Of a stretch of DNA of 64,000 nucleotides, positions 12,311 to 23,800 are shown one piece after another. Origin of the DNA: Monarcha castaneiventris obscurior. Lineage: Eukaryota > Chordata > Aves > Passeriformes > Monarchidae. The translations under genes and the position numbers were made by a program. The DNA is taken from positions 5,890,001 through 5,954,000 of the forward strand of contig JAMPIT010000174.1 in assembly GCA_026261815.1 (NCBI GenBank). The letters are read 5' to 3'. How positions within the stretch are numbered: position 1 is the first letter of the stretch; every line of letters begins with the position of its first letter. The notes beneath the pieces are model-generated. The model had not been told where the DNA came from and made no database searches. It worked only from the letters and a program-made list of their open reading frames with translations.

Positions 12311-15300
12311 TTTTGTGCACCTTCAAGGCAACACTCCCAGGTACCATCAGAGAGCTCCACTCGGGTAATAGGTGGCAGCAGTTACACTCCTCGTCCTCAT
12401 CTCCAGGATACACAAGGATACACTCTGCTCTTCTTGCTCATTATGATCTAATCATCAGCTCCCAAATCATCCCAATGATCTTGCAGTGACATGTCTCTGC
12501 AGTTGAATGCCTTAATTGCAGGGGTCCCAATGCAGTTCAAAGATGTGACCTGGGGGAAAAGATCCCTGCTGGCTCTGCTACCAGAACCCCAGGTGTTGTT
12601 AACCTTCATGGTGCCCGGGGTGATCTCTCTGCTCATTCATGTTCAGTTTGTTGCCTGCCAAGGGCTTTGCTGCAGAGCTGCTCTCCAGCCCCTCAGACTC
12701 CCTCCTTTATGCATGTGAGGCACACCCACCCCACATGCAGGGCTGTGCATTGGTCTGCATTGAAACCCACAGGGCTCCTGTTGGCCTGACACGGGGGCCT
12801 TTCTCAACACAGCAAATCAATGTGATAGAAGTCTTTATCGCTTATTCTCTCAAACCTGATCAGGGCTTTTTTTGTGTCTGATGATAGCTTTTCACAGCAC
12901 AATGTAGTGTGGTAAAGCAATAAACATCAGTTTATAAAAAAATAGCTCAATTTGGTTTTTTTAAATAAATGATTAATTTTTGTTTCTTTCAGAAGTCCAT
13001 ATCATAGGTAGAATGTAGAGTTGGTCTTAATATTAGCCTTGGCACAACTTCCCAAACAGTCTGTGAACTTGACATACCAAAAGTCTCTAAGGTCGCAGAA
13101 CCCAAGCCTTAACCACCTTCTGCACCATCAGCTTATGTCCTCCTCACAGCCCTTGGTTATCCTAAAAAGCAAATACAGCACAAGAGTCTATTTTGCATTA
13201 CTCTCCAAAACTTAAATATATATTTCACTACACAGTGCATCTTTGCACTTTACATTTATCTCATTTATTATATTGTCTGAAACTGAATTTCTAATATTAC
13301 CCTTTTTAATTTTATCTTTGTAAAGCTCTCTTAAAATATGCTGTTCCTTTTATAGTTGCTTTCCAAAATAAGCTTCTTACAGACATTTGCTATCTAAATC
13401 AAATTAATTAAATTGAATCTTCTTTTGTAGTAAAGGAAGACAAATAGGGTGAGAAATGCAAATACTAACACATATCGCTTCTTCTTCAAAGGCTTTTTTT
13501 CCCAGTATGCTTTCTGAGAAATTGCATCTGCAATGCAAATGAAAAATAGTTGATATACAAACAAATAGATGATATACAGCTTTCTTTAACTCTCATTTTG
13601 TGATGTTTAAAACATTTCTAAATGACCCTTCCTCTTTGCAGAGAAAGGTTTTTGAAACATAAATATCTCATTTGAGAGCTGCGGAATTGTTCAGATTTTA
13701 ACTACTCATGTCCTCTTTCATTTTTGATGTCAGTGGAATGCATATACTTTATTTACAGTTACAGAGAAAGAAATACTTTAATAATATGTTTGTCATATTG
13801 AGGAATAGACCAGATACATTAAAAAGGTCTTAAAATGGAAAGGGGCAGCTTCAATTGTATAAGCAACATTATTACATAAGTTATTTATCTAAATATATGG
13901 GACTACTACTACAGAAAAAAAATTATCTTTTAAAAACTATTTGCTTAGAATAAAATAAAGTTAAATATTAATAGGTTTAGACTATGATGCAATGATTGCT
14001 TATGTTGCCACTGCTCCATGCCAAAGTTATTACATAAAACTGAATTCTGAGATCAGTGTTGCATTCAAAATCATGTCATGGGCAGGAAACAAAACACCCT
14101 ATATGGAAGCCAAGAATTTATTGTTAGTCTAATGAAAATCTCAATATTAATTACAATACAACAAACAGTTATTAAGATTAGTCTAGTCACAATTATACTT
14201 CCTGCCACAGTACAAACCATCTGATCAATGCAGAATGACATTAATAATAGAGTCAAAACCATGGTACAAGACCTTCCTAGTATCTAGCTCTGTTCTTGGG
14301 CTCTGCTGTTTGGTCCTGAGGGCTTTTGTGTTTGGTCCTGTGTTTGATGGCATCAGTACTGCTTGAGAAGAAGAGGGCTGCAGCAAGCCATCAGCACCTC
14401 CTGCCCTTTGCCAGGACAAGTGTGGTGTTCATGATGGGGCTCCTTCTTTGCTGGAAGGAGGTGTATGATGTTGAGGGTTTTTCCTCCCTACCATGAGAGC
14501 CCTCACCTGGGGCAGTCTTTCAGGCCTGGTCCTGTGAGCTCCTGCCTCATTGCCTTGCTCTTTCAGCCCTTTTGGTTTCGCCCAGCTCCCAAACTGCACT
14601 TCCTTACCAGCCACTGGTGACCTCTTTACAGCACTGGGGTCCCCAGTAGGAGGACATCCCAAGCACCCTCTTTTCATCCTCTGCTCTCACACTTGGCATC
14701 CTGTGCTCCCATTTGAAGGTTTCTGCTATTACACCATGACAATGCTCCTCTGCACTACACTGTTCTGTGAGGGTTACAAATACATCATTATACACAGAAT
14801 AACTACTGGCTACTACTATCTGTAGAAAAATTCTAATTATCTCTCTTTTCCAGGTGTCCGTGGGTATACATGTTCTATTTAAGAAGTGTGAACTTCTAAC
14901 ATAGGCTTTAAAATTCTTCTTAAAGGGAAAATCTGATAACTTGGACACTTCAATATGTAACTTGTAGGGACTTCGGTATTTCTGGACTCCGTACTTCAAA
15001 TTCTGTTCTGACCAAAGTAAAACAATAAATGTGAAACAACTAGATCACAGCAGAAAGCTGAAGAATAGTTGGCACACAGTTATTATTAATAGTTCTCTGA
15101 ATTCCCTTTGTGCTCTGCACTGTCTTAACACTGGAATTGTTCCTACCTCAAAGAGATTAAATTAGGCTAAGGTTCAACATGTGGATTTTAAAGATAACAG
15201 CAGAGGATGGGTAACAGAGAGCCCACAGAAAACAAATAATGCTGGATAATTACTTCTATTGATAAAATCTGTGAATGGAGACAATGCAATGTAATACATC

Positions 15301-16070
15301 CAGATTTTACTAAAGGATTTGATATAATTTCTCACCAAATGATGTGTTGATTAAAAATTAGCACTATACAAAATGAATGCAGCACATGCTAAAAAGAATA
15401 TGACTCAGAAAGTAATTCTAGGGAGCATCTATAATGGTGTGTGGCAGGATCAGTTCTATTCAATGTATTTATCCTTTACTGGGAAACTTTACAGGTAAAA
15501 CATAATGGAGACCATTATAAGGAAAAGAAGTAGGTCGATCAAGTGATTGGAATTTCATGGTAAACTGGGCTCCCTGGAATAATAGTGCAGTGTAGTTCAA
15601 TGCAAACACATGCCTATAAAATGCAAAGATATAGATCATTCACTTAATATAAAAAGCCCTGTTTTAGAGAGCAGCATGTTTCAATTCAACACAGAATTGA
15701 AGACAAGATGGATAGCACTTTTAAACAGTTTATAGTGCTGTAGAATAGGAGATGAGTTGTAGCCCTCTCCCCAAGCACAGACTGGCCACAAGCAGCAGAT
15801 ATTGTTTTCAGGGGGCCTTAGGAAATACAGAACAGAGTCTGAGTGTCTCAGGAGAATTAAATCAAGGCACCTAAGCCAGGAAAATTTTTGCCCATTGACA
15901 AACAATATTTTGTACACATGAGTTTAAATAATGAAATCTTTAAGGGATTGGCTGCAAGACAGTTTACAGCATGGAAAACTACCCTCCCTCTGAACATACT
16001 GGCAGCAGTCTGCTCCTCTTTTAATCATCCCCCTTTCCATCTTATAATCCACCTCGTCAGGAATCGAGAA
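12311..16070. other. Intergenic DNA, no gene recognised
   Basis: The segment is mostly AT-rich, with a more GC-balanced part at about 14270-14710. Frames on both strands there do not resemble a known family and have no supporting splice signals. Confidence 0.5.
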
Positions 16071-16079
16071 ATTGCTGTC

Positions 16080-16420
16080 CCGGAAGCCAGAGCCTTGCCG
16101 GTGCAGCACCGGTTTGCTGTGTCACAGCTCTGTGCGGGCACGGAGGGGCCAGAAGGGCCCTGCGCTCCGAGCCGCAGCTCGCAGAGCCGGAGCTCGCCCC
16201 CGCTGGCCCCTGCTGGCCGCTGGGCTGGCTCGCAGCTGCCCCTGCCAGCTGTGTGTCCCCGCCAGATGTGCCCTCTGCCAGCTGTGTGTCCCCGCCAGAT
16301 GTGCTCGCTGCTCCGCCGCGCCTCCGCAGGCAGAGCGGCTGCTCGGCGCTCTCAGGCGCAGGCTGCTCCCGGGCTTTGCCGGATTATTTCACGTAGCAGC
16401 GCCTGGGGTGTTTCAGCACT
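16080..16420. promoter_or_regulatory. Isolated small CpG-rich island
   Basis: About 340 bp of GC-rich sequence with many CpG dinucleotides stands alone in AT-rich DNA, roughly 13 kb upstream of the copine promoter and 12 kb beyond the 3' end of the glucosidase gene. A plus-strand frame (15888-16505, 205 codons) runs through it. That frame is rich in Ala, Arg, Pro and Ser and has no recognisable domain, which is what GC-rich DNA gives by chance. It could be a promoter of an unannotated non-coding RNA or an alternative upstream promoter. Confidence 0.45.
16242..16304. repeat. Exact tandem duplication, 30 bp copies, 33 bp period
   Basis: The 30 bases at 16242-16271 (starting CTGCCAGCTGTGTGTCCCCG) recur without change at 16275-16304. 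The period of 33 bp keeps the plus-strand frame, where it reads LPAVCPRQMC twice. The perfect identity suggests a recent duplication. It lies inside the isolated CpG-rich patch. Confidence 0.85.
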
Positions 16421-17694
16421 TAGGGAAGGTTCAGTGATGCGCAGGAATGTGGTAAAGTCATTGCCACAGAAAGAAGAGTCCCCAGATACTATCAATCAAA
16501 GATAAAGTAAGTCACTCCTTGGGATTTTTTTGGTAAACTCTTCCTACTCCAGCAATTTACTGTAGATTTGTAGGATTGTCCAGGCTTTTCCCACCGCTAT
16601 ACCTTAGCTGATTTTAACAGAAATGCTGTCAATATTAAAAAATACCTATGAAATGTAAATATGTTTAAGCCTGACATGTTGTCTATTGAAGTCAGTAGTT
16701 CCCACTGTTCCATGGGTGCCCAGAGTGGGTGCACCCCACACCACAGCCTGCTGCTTGCAAGGAAGGTCCCCTGGTCCCTGAACAGCTTACCTGAGCAAAA
16801 GTAAAGCCTAGAAGTTACTCTGTCCCTGTATTTGCATGTGACAGAACAAACAGCAAAAGCATCCTTGTTTAATAATGCTCCAGACTGTGGTGGGGTTTTG
16901 GGGGGCGGTTTTCTTGGTGGACTCTCTCTCTGCAAGAAAATGTTTTCATTCCTTGGTTTTCCTACAGCTTCAGCTACACAGTTCGAACATCCAGTTTTTC
17001 CTGTCTGTAGCATTTGCTGCAGTACTGAAGCAACAGGAAAAGAGCAAACTTGTTAGGCAACATCGGTAAGACTGATCACTTGCCTGTTTCTGGCTGGTTG
17101 TCAGAGCAAGCTTAAGGAACCAGTTTTCCCACAAGCTAACATTTAATGGTACCCTGCAGTGCTACTATAGATCACTTAGCTGAGCCAAACCAGTTCATTG
17201 CTGTCATACATACAGGATGCAAATATTTCCCAAAGGTAATGCTTAAACTATTAGCCCTGCTCTTCACTTCTTCTTCTGGTCAATTTTATTTAAAAACTCC
17301 ATTTCAAAGGGATTTAAAAAAAACAGAGATGGCTCTAAAACTCGTCTAAGGGATTATGTGTCAAGTTCCCCAAACCAGTCAGGGCTGAAAGAACCACAGT
17401 TAGAATGGGAAAGGGGAAAAGCTCTAAAACTACTGCTCTGTGACCAGCTGTGCTATTCTGAACAGTGCTAATAGGAAAATCATAGCCCATTTTCATGTCT
17501 TGTAAGTCCATCCTCATGCACAATTATTGTGTCCCTTCCTATCTGTTGACAAAACATTTATAGGTTCTACCGTGAGTAGCATAAACTACTTCATCCTTGT
17601 GATTGGTTTTGCAGTGTTTTAGTTAACCTGATTTTTCTGCAGCACGATGCATTTCATGCGGAAGGACAATATCTGGAAAATGTGGGCCTCTCAC

Positions 17695-17799
17695 CTGGTA
17701 TACAAAGTGGCTTGCCTGGGGACTTCTGGGCATCAATTCCTGGGAACCAAAGGACCATCTCAAGAAGGAGTCCTCCCGCATATTTTCTTGGCGGTTCAT
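17695..17799 (-). other. Candidate exon of unknown gene
   Basis: On the minus strand a strong polypyrimidine acceptor (TTTTTTCCCCTAG) is followed by 105 bases ending in CAG|GTGAGA, an excellent donor. Frame 0 is open and reads MNRQENMREDSFLRWSFG at the start and SPQASHFVYQ at the end. A second frame is also open (EPPRKYAGGLLLEMV at its start), so the coding frame is undecided. The length is a multiple of three. I do not recognise the protein. It could be an exon of an unannotated minus-strand transcript, an upstream alternative copine exon or a non-coding RNA exon. The plus strand across the same place is also open for about 90 codons, which weakens a coding claim. Confidence 0.3.
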
Positions 17800-17819
17800 C
17801 TAGGGGAAAAAATTTCACA

Positions 17820-20800
17820 GTGAGATTTTCTATCCAGCTCCAATCTGCTGCCTGATGACCTGAATAGCTGCAATTTAGAATCAGTTGAAACTCCTTGGAT
17901 GGAAATCATCTCATCTAGTATTAAAGTCTACAGAGTAGGTGTGCATGTGGGGATAGGTGTGTAGGCTCCTGCTGTGATCAGCGAGACCTAGCGAATGCTA
18001 GCAGTGGAATCCAGGCTGGGACAGACCCAGCCAGAAGTAGGAGCCTGCTTCAGTGTGGGTGACACACTCTGGAGGTGCCATTGTCTGCACTGGTGGCAAG
18101 GGGCACCCCTGCTCATGTCCAAGTCTGGGCTGCAGACACCATGTTTAGACAGGAAGAATCTCACTCCATCTCTTGTATTTCCTGTGTTCAGTAAGACCAA
18201 AGAAAGCAGAGCATGTAGCAATAATCCCTTAGAAATTTATAGTCATAAATGGTATAAAACAAATAACATTAAGAAAAGCAGCTGTAATAGGTTTGACTTG
18301 TTAAATGTATGCAAGCATTGGTTGCATAGGAACTAACACATGAAACTCATTGTAATTGTGTCAGTTATAATAGCAACTACAGGGAATATAAATCTTGTAC
18401 TCTCTCTAAATTAGCCTCCTATTTTCCAGAGGGGGAAAAGAAGAAACCATGAAGAAAACATTTGCTGTTTAGGGATGGATTTTGAGATCTACTTATAATA
18501 AGATAATTATTGCTTTTTAAGGTTCAGCAGAAGATATGCTTATTAAGCTTAATAATGGCTCTATTAGAAACACAAAGCCAAATAACCAACACTTGTCCTG
18601 CCTCAGAAGAGTAACAATTAAAGGGTGTGATCTGGAGCAGTAAAAGGAATAACAGCAAAGTAGTCAGAAGTGAGAGAGAAACCCCTCTGCTTGGAAACTG
18701 TGCATTGCAGAACAAAAGGCTATTAAAGCTTATCTGAAGTAACCATAATGCCTACAGTAGAGAATATTTGCCAAGCCAGTGAGTATCATTAAACAAAAAC
18801 TGAAGTCACATTTAAAAGCATACTGCTTTTTTTCATAAAGCAACATTTCAGTAATTGCTGATCTGACCTCTGCACCTCAAACAAAATATCACAACAGTAT
18901 TATAGATGTAACATTAGGAATTTGAGAGTTGATTCATTGTCCCATAAAAATTAGCAGTAGCAGGCTAAACTGATAATGCAGAAAGAGTATTTTAGAGCAA
19001 TAAAATAAAGAGCACCAGAAGTATTTTAACATTCTGCTGTGAGTTCTGGATTCACATTTTCTCTCCACATGTTAGACTGAAAGTTTTTCAAATGTCTGTC
19101 AGGAATGAGGTTTTTCAGTGGAAAAAGATAGAGCATGTATCCCCCCTGATGTGTAAGGATTACCTCAAACAAAAATAAAAACCCCAAACTTCTCCAATAT
19201 TATTTCCTGATTTCTTTTTTGTCCTTTCCCAAGTTCTATTAATCTTTAGGGGATGTTTCAAACAATTTTCAGGCTATTTAGCCCCACTGCTGGGCTAAAT
19301 TTGACCTGTCTAACTTAGAAAGTAACATAGTGCAATAGGACCAAACTACTGGGAAAGGCTGGGTGCTGAAGCAGCAACCCCATGCCCTTTATGGGTGATT
19401 TACTTCCATGCAGCATGAATGCTCCTTGATGGCTGGGGTGCATTCCATGCTGACTTACTTAGAGAACCTGCTCTAGTTTAGCTCCTGTGAAAAAGATTCA
19501 CTTCACGTGCCCCTAGACCCAAGTGCAGTAAGTGGAGACAGTCAGGAAGTTCACTCCAAAAGCTTGCTCCTTGTCTGAACTAAAATGCTATCACCTTTGT
19601 CATATTCACTACTTGCAGAAAAGTCAGTAGGAATCCTATGTATCACCCAAAATATGAAACTGAGTCCTCAGACAAGTTAAAAACAAGAATGTATACACAT
19701 ATTTTATATAACACTGGTTTCATAATCTCCTATAAAATCTTTAATAAAACATCCTGTTATTCTATATTTATTATCAGGTTGAAATGAACATTTAATGTGT
19801 AAGTATATTTTATGAATATATAAATAGTTACTTCTTCAAAACAGAATTCAAATAGGTGGCTCCAAGTGATCCACTAAGGAAGGAAGAAAGAAAGAAATAC
19901 TTACAACACACACAAAAATATTGTTGTCTGATAAATGTACACAGAAGAAGGTTCATCCACATACAGAAGAACTCTTGAAGACATAACAGTCATCTTTAAA
20001 TTGTTCATGGTTTGAAACTCCCCTTAGATTCTGAAAGTCAGGAAGTTTCTATTTCAGATAGGCAAACAGACTCTTTGCATCTCACTGGAAACTCTGTTTT
20101 AACTTCCATTGCTTTCCAGCTGCCTATAAATTCCAGACATTTTAAGCAAGAGTTTCTCAAACACCCTCTCCTTTTCTAGCCTCCAAACTTCTATGATCCC
20201 ATGAAACAAATTAAGAAATGATTAAATGCTGCATACTTTGTGCACTATATTATTTTCTTTTGTATGTTACTAAAAGAATTGTTTCTTTTCTGCCATAAAG
20301 TACAGTACTTCCAGCTGCTTGATCTAAAAACACACCAGTATTATGGAACTGTTCTTTTGTCTTTACCAACTTGGCAATGGCTCAGAACAGCTTTTCCATC
20401 AGACTTTGCCCGTGGAAGGAAAAAGAGAGGAACATTGCTTGTATCTTCAAAATTATTGTGTGAAGTTTTATATATATATATGTACATATGCATATATATA
20501 GATTCCATAATTGCCATGCTTTTTATCTCAGCTTTCTCAGATTTATTCTCCAGAAAGCATAATCAGGTGGTGAAAAAAACTGATCAACACCCTTTCAAAA
20601 AGCAGAGAAAAGTGTTGCTTTCCTTTTTGCTTCCTCTGAATTCATATTGAAATTTCTATATTGTAACTGGGGTTAATTTTTTTTTTTTTTATACTAGGAG
20701 TTTAGAAACCTTTCATAGATGACTGAAAAGCAATCATGGCATCATGGTCTACCAAAGAAGTATTAAAAATCCGTGATCTGGACTCTTGATATAGAGGGAA

Positions 20801-23800
20801 AATGCCCCAAGATGGCATTATTATTGCTTGGAGAAAATATTGGGACAAACATTAAAAGGAAAAGGTTCAGACAGACCTAAAATGGGAAACCATGGCAGAA
20901 CTGAGAGGGACTTTGTCATCCACCATCATCTATTGTTAAAGAGAGGATCTGGAGAAGATAACTAGCAACTTGGAGAGTTATTTCTCACAGCAGTTTTAGT
21001 AATGGTTATACAAAGACCACAGATGTCCTATTAAGTAAACATCTCACTTGGCAGACTCAACATAGCCTAATCACTCCTGACCATGAAAGATCAACTAGGA
21101 CTGATATCTGTGGGGACAGCATGAAGTAAAAGCAGGCCCAAAGAACAGAAAGGGTAAAATCTTGAGCAGCTTCCCTGACTTGAGCAACCTTCCAGGTGTG
21201 AGTTTCAGCAGTATCCCAAAACATCAAGCTCTGCATTGCTTTGCAATCTTGTTTGATAAGTGAGAAATAGATTGTATTTCACAGCACTTTCCCAGCTAAG
21301 AGGGCAGTCCTTTGTTCCTCAAATAATCCCTGTGTCCACAGGAGTTTGAGATCAGCAGCACATTTAATTTCTGCACATTCCCATTATCTCCCCTCCATAT
21401 GTGTGTTTTTGTGGGGGAGAGGGAGGGAAAAGGCAGGAGGAAGCAGCGTAGTCCTGAGCTATCAGCAAGAGAATGGAAAGGTTTTATTGTATCCCACAAG
21501 TGCTGGACTTTGGCCTCACCAAAACAGGAGTTGGGGCTGGTGTCAAGTGCTTGTGAAATTGCACGAACTAAGAAGGAGTGGATAGAGCAGAAAACTTGGC
21601 AGGAAACTTTGCTTTACAATAGCACCCCAAAACATTTTTGGTACATCCCTGAAGCTCCATTATATTTGAGCACAAGCTACAACTGCAACAACCTCCTGAG
21701 CAAAGTTCGGTGAACAAAAAAGAACACACAACTCTCATTACTTTAGGATTTTTTTCCATTTGGGTCTTTCTCTGTGATGAAATTCTGCAAGAACCTTTAG
21801 AGAGTGTCTAGTTACTACAAGGTCTACACAATCCCTTCTGGGTCACTAGGAAAAGCCTCACCATCTGTCTCAGGCCTGGAACTGCTCAGAATAGCTCCAA
21901 GGCTCTGCCCCTGCTATCCATGCACCTCTCGCTGCCTCTGCACTCTCAGGGCTTCTCCAGCTGACTGCACTGCTCCCAGGAAAGGGCACATTCCTGCCCT
22001 CCCTCCTTCGTTGCTTTCACTGTGCCCTGAGTGTAGCAGTCAAGACAGTGCACAAGAGTGCTTGGGGACCTCCAGCCTTGCTATTTGGAATTGTGCTGTC
22101 TCCCTAAAATTCACAGGGCTTGCTCGTTTCAGGGAGTGACCAACAGGAGAGGACACCAGAATGTTCTATTGCACATTTTTTTTCTTTGAGTTACTTGTAG
22201 GATGACTTCTTGGTAGGATGTAGGATGACTTCATGGGGCAGTGGCTGCCAAATCTGGGGCATGACCTGGGACCATTGCTAGAGCTTGTATCAGCAGCACT
22301 CTGCATCTGTGCTGGTTTTAATCCCTACAGTTTGTTAGTCTCTAGAGAGAGATCTCACCTTTGTTGGCACATCCTCTGGTAGCTCTATTTCCCTCATGGG
22401 ATGGAAATGTGCCTCACAAGAGAAAGCCCTGGTAGTCTCCTTCCCTCTGAGCTCAGTAGATTCACCTCACCTTCACTTTGTAATCCTCCACAGCAGTATT
22501 TGCACTTTATGCGTTTGCAGTGAGCACAGTTCAAGTCTCTAGCCAAGGTCTCTATGGGCCACCGCTGAGGCTGTCCCGTGGATCCAGGAGCAGGGAAGCC
22601 AAGGTGCCACTTCCCAGCCCAGGCCATGGATCCTGGTGGGTGCCTGCACTGGGAGGCATCCCAGGAGAGGCTGCATCCTTGAACTCATCGTGATGCTGAG
22701 CCCTGAAGTGTGACTGTTCCTATATCCACCCCAGTCACATTACTGCAGACCGCAGGGGAAACTGGTATTCATGGATGTCTGACTCACCTTGCCATGTCAC
22801 ACCAGCAGCTGCTGCTCTTTGCCCCTGGGCAAGGGGTGAGGGCCAGGAACGGGGTCACTGCTCCCCAGAGCCAGGCATTATACCCGGTGATATTTTTCAG
22901 CTTTGCTGCAGACCTGTCGGCAAGGAGTGGCAGACAGTTCCTGCATGAGAATGGCAATGAATTTCTTTGATTTTCAAGTAGATTCAGGTTCCACCTGGTG
23001 ACAGGAAAAAGTAATTATCAAAACCTTCACAAGATGTTAGTAAAATATATTCAAAATATATTACATAGTAATTTTTACCAAAATCTGATCATATCAATGA
23101 TGTTTTATAATATTTTTAACTGTGTGGAGACCTCCAAAAACACTGACTTGTCACAGAAATCTCCGTATGTTTTGCAAAAAACCTACAAAAGGTCCTTTCA
23201 TTATTCATAATTGCAAACCCCAGAGAGACTGCTGTGATCGGTTGGCATGACACAGGCTAGGGATACAGTTCCAGAAACTCCTCAATTACTGAGCAAGAGC
23301 ATTTCTTTTAGAAAAGCATCCACTTCTCTTTTAAAAATTTCTACTGCAGCAGAATTCACCACAGTTCTTGAAAAGCTGTTCCAACAATTAAAACACCAGT
23401 GTTTGAATTTGTCTAATTTCTTTAACAGACACCAAATCTTACCTTTGCTAATTAAAAGAGCTTCTGCCACTGCATTTCTGCCCCCATAGGTACATTGAGA
23501 CTCTCATGTGACTGAGCCTTCTCCTGGCCATTAGAGACAGGTTGAGCTCCACAGTGCGTTCACAAGAAAATGCTTTTTCTTTGTAGCCTTTCAGACATTA
23601 TTGTGGCTTTACTTTGTGGCAAGCTTATTTATTTCAGTATATTCCACATATCTCTGACACCAGAATGGGACAGAGTGTTCCGACAAGATGATACCAGTAT
23701 GACAAACAGGTGAGTTATAGCATCTCTGCCCTTACTTGTCTGTATATCTGAGGTTGCTCTACCTCCTTTTTGATTCATTGGGAACTCATGCTCAGATCCA

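Noticed and set aside
15888..16505. Plus-strand frame of 205 codons as a protein gene
   Set aside because: Its central part is the GC-rich patch and its ends are AT-rich filler. There is no domain or splice support, and composition alone explains the open frame.
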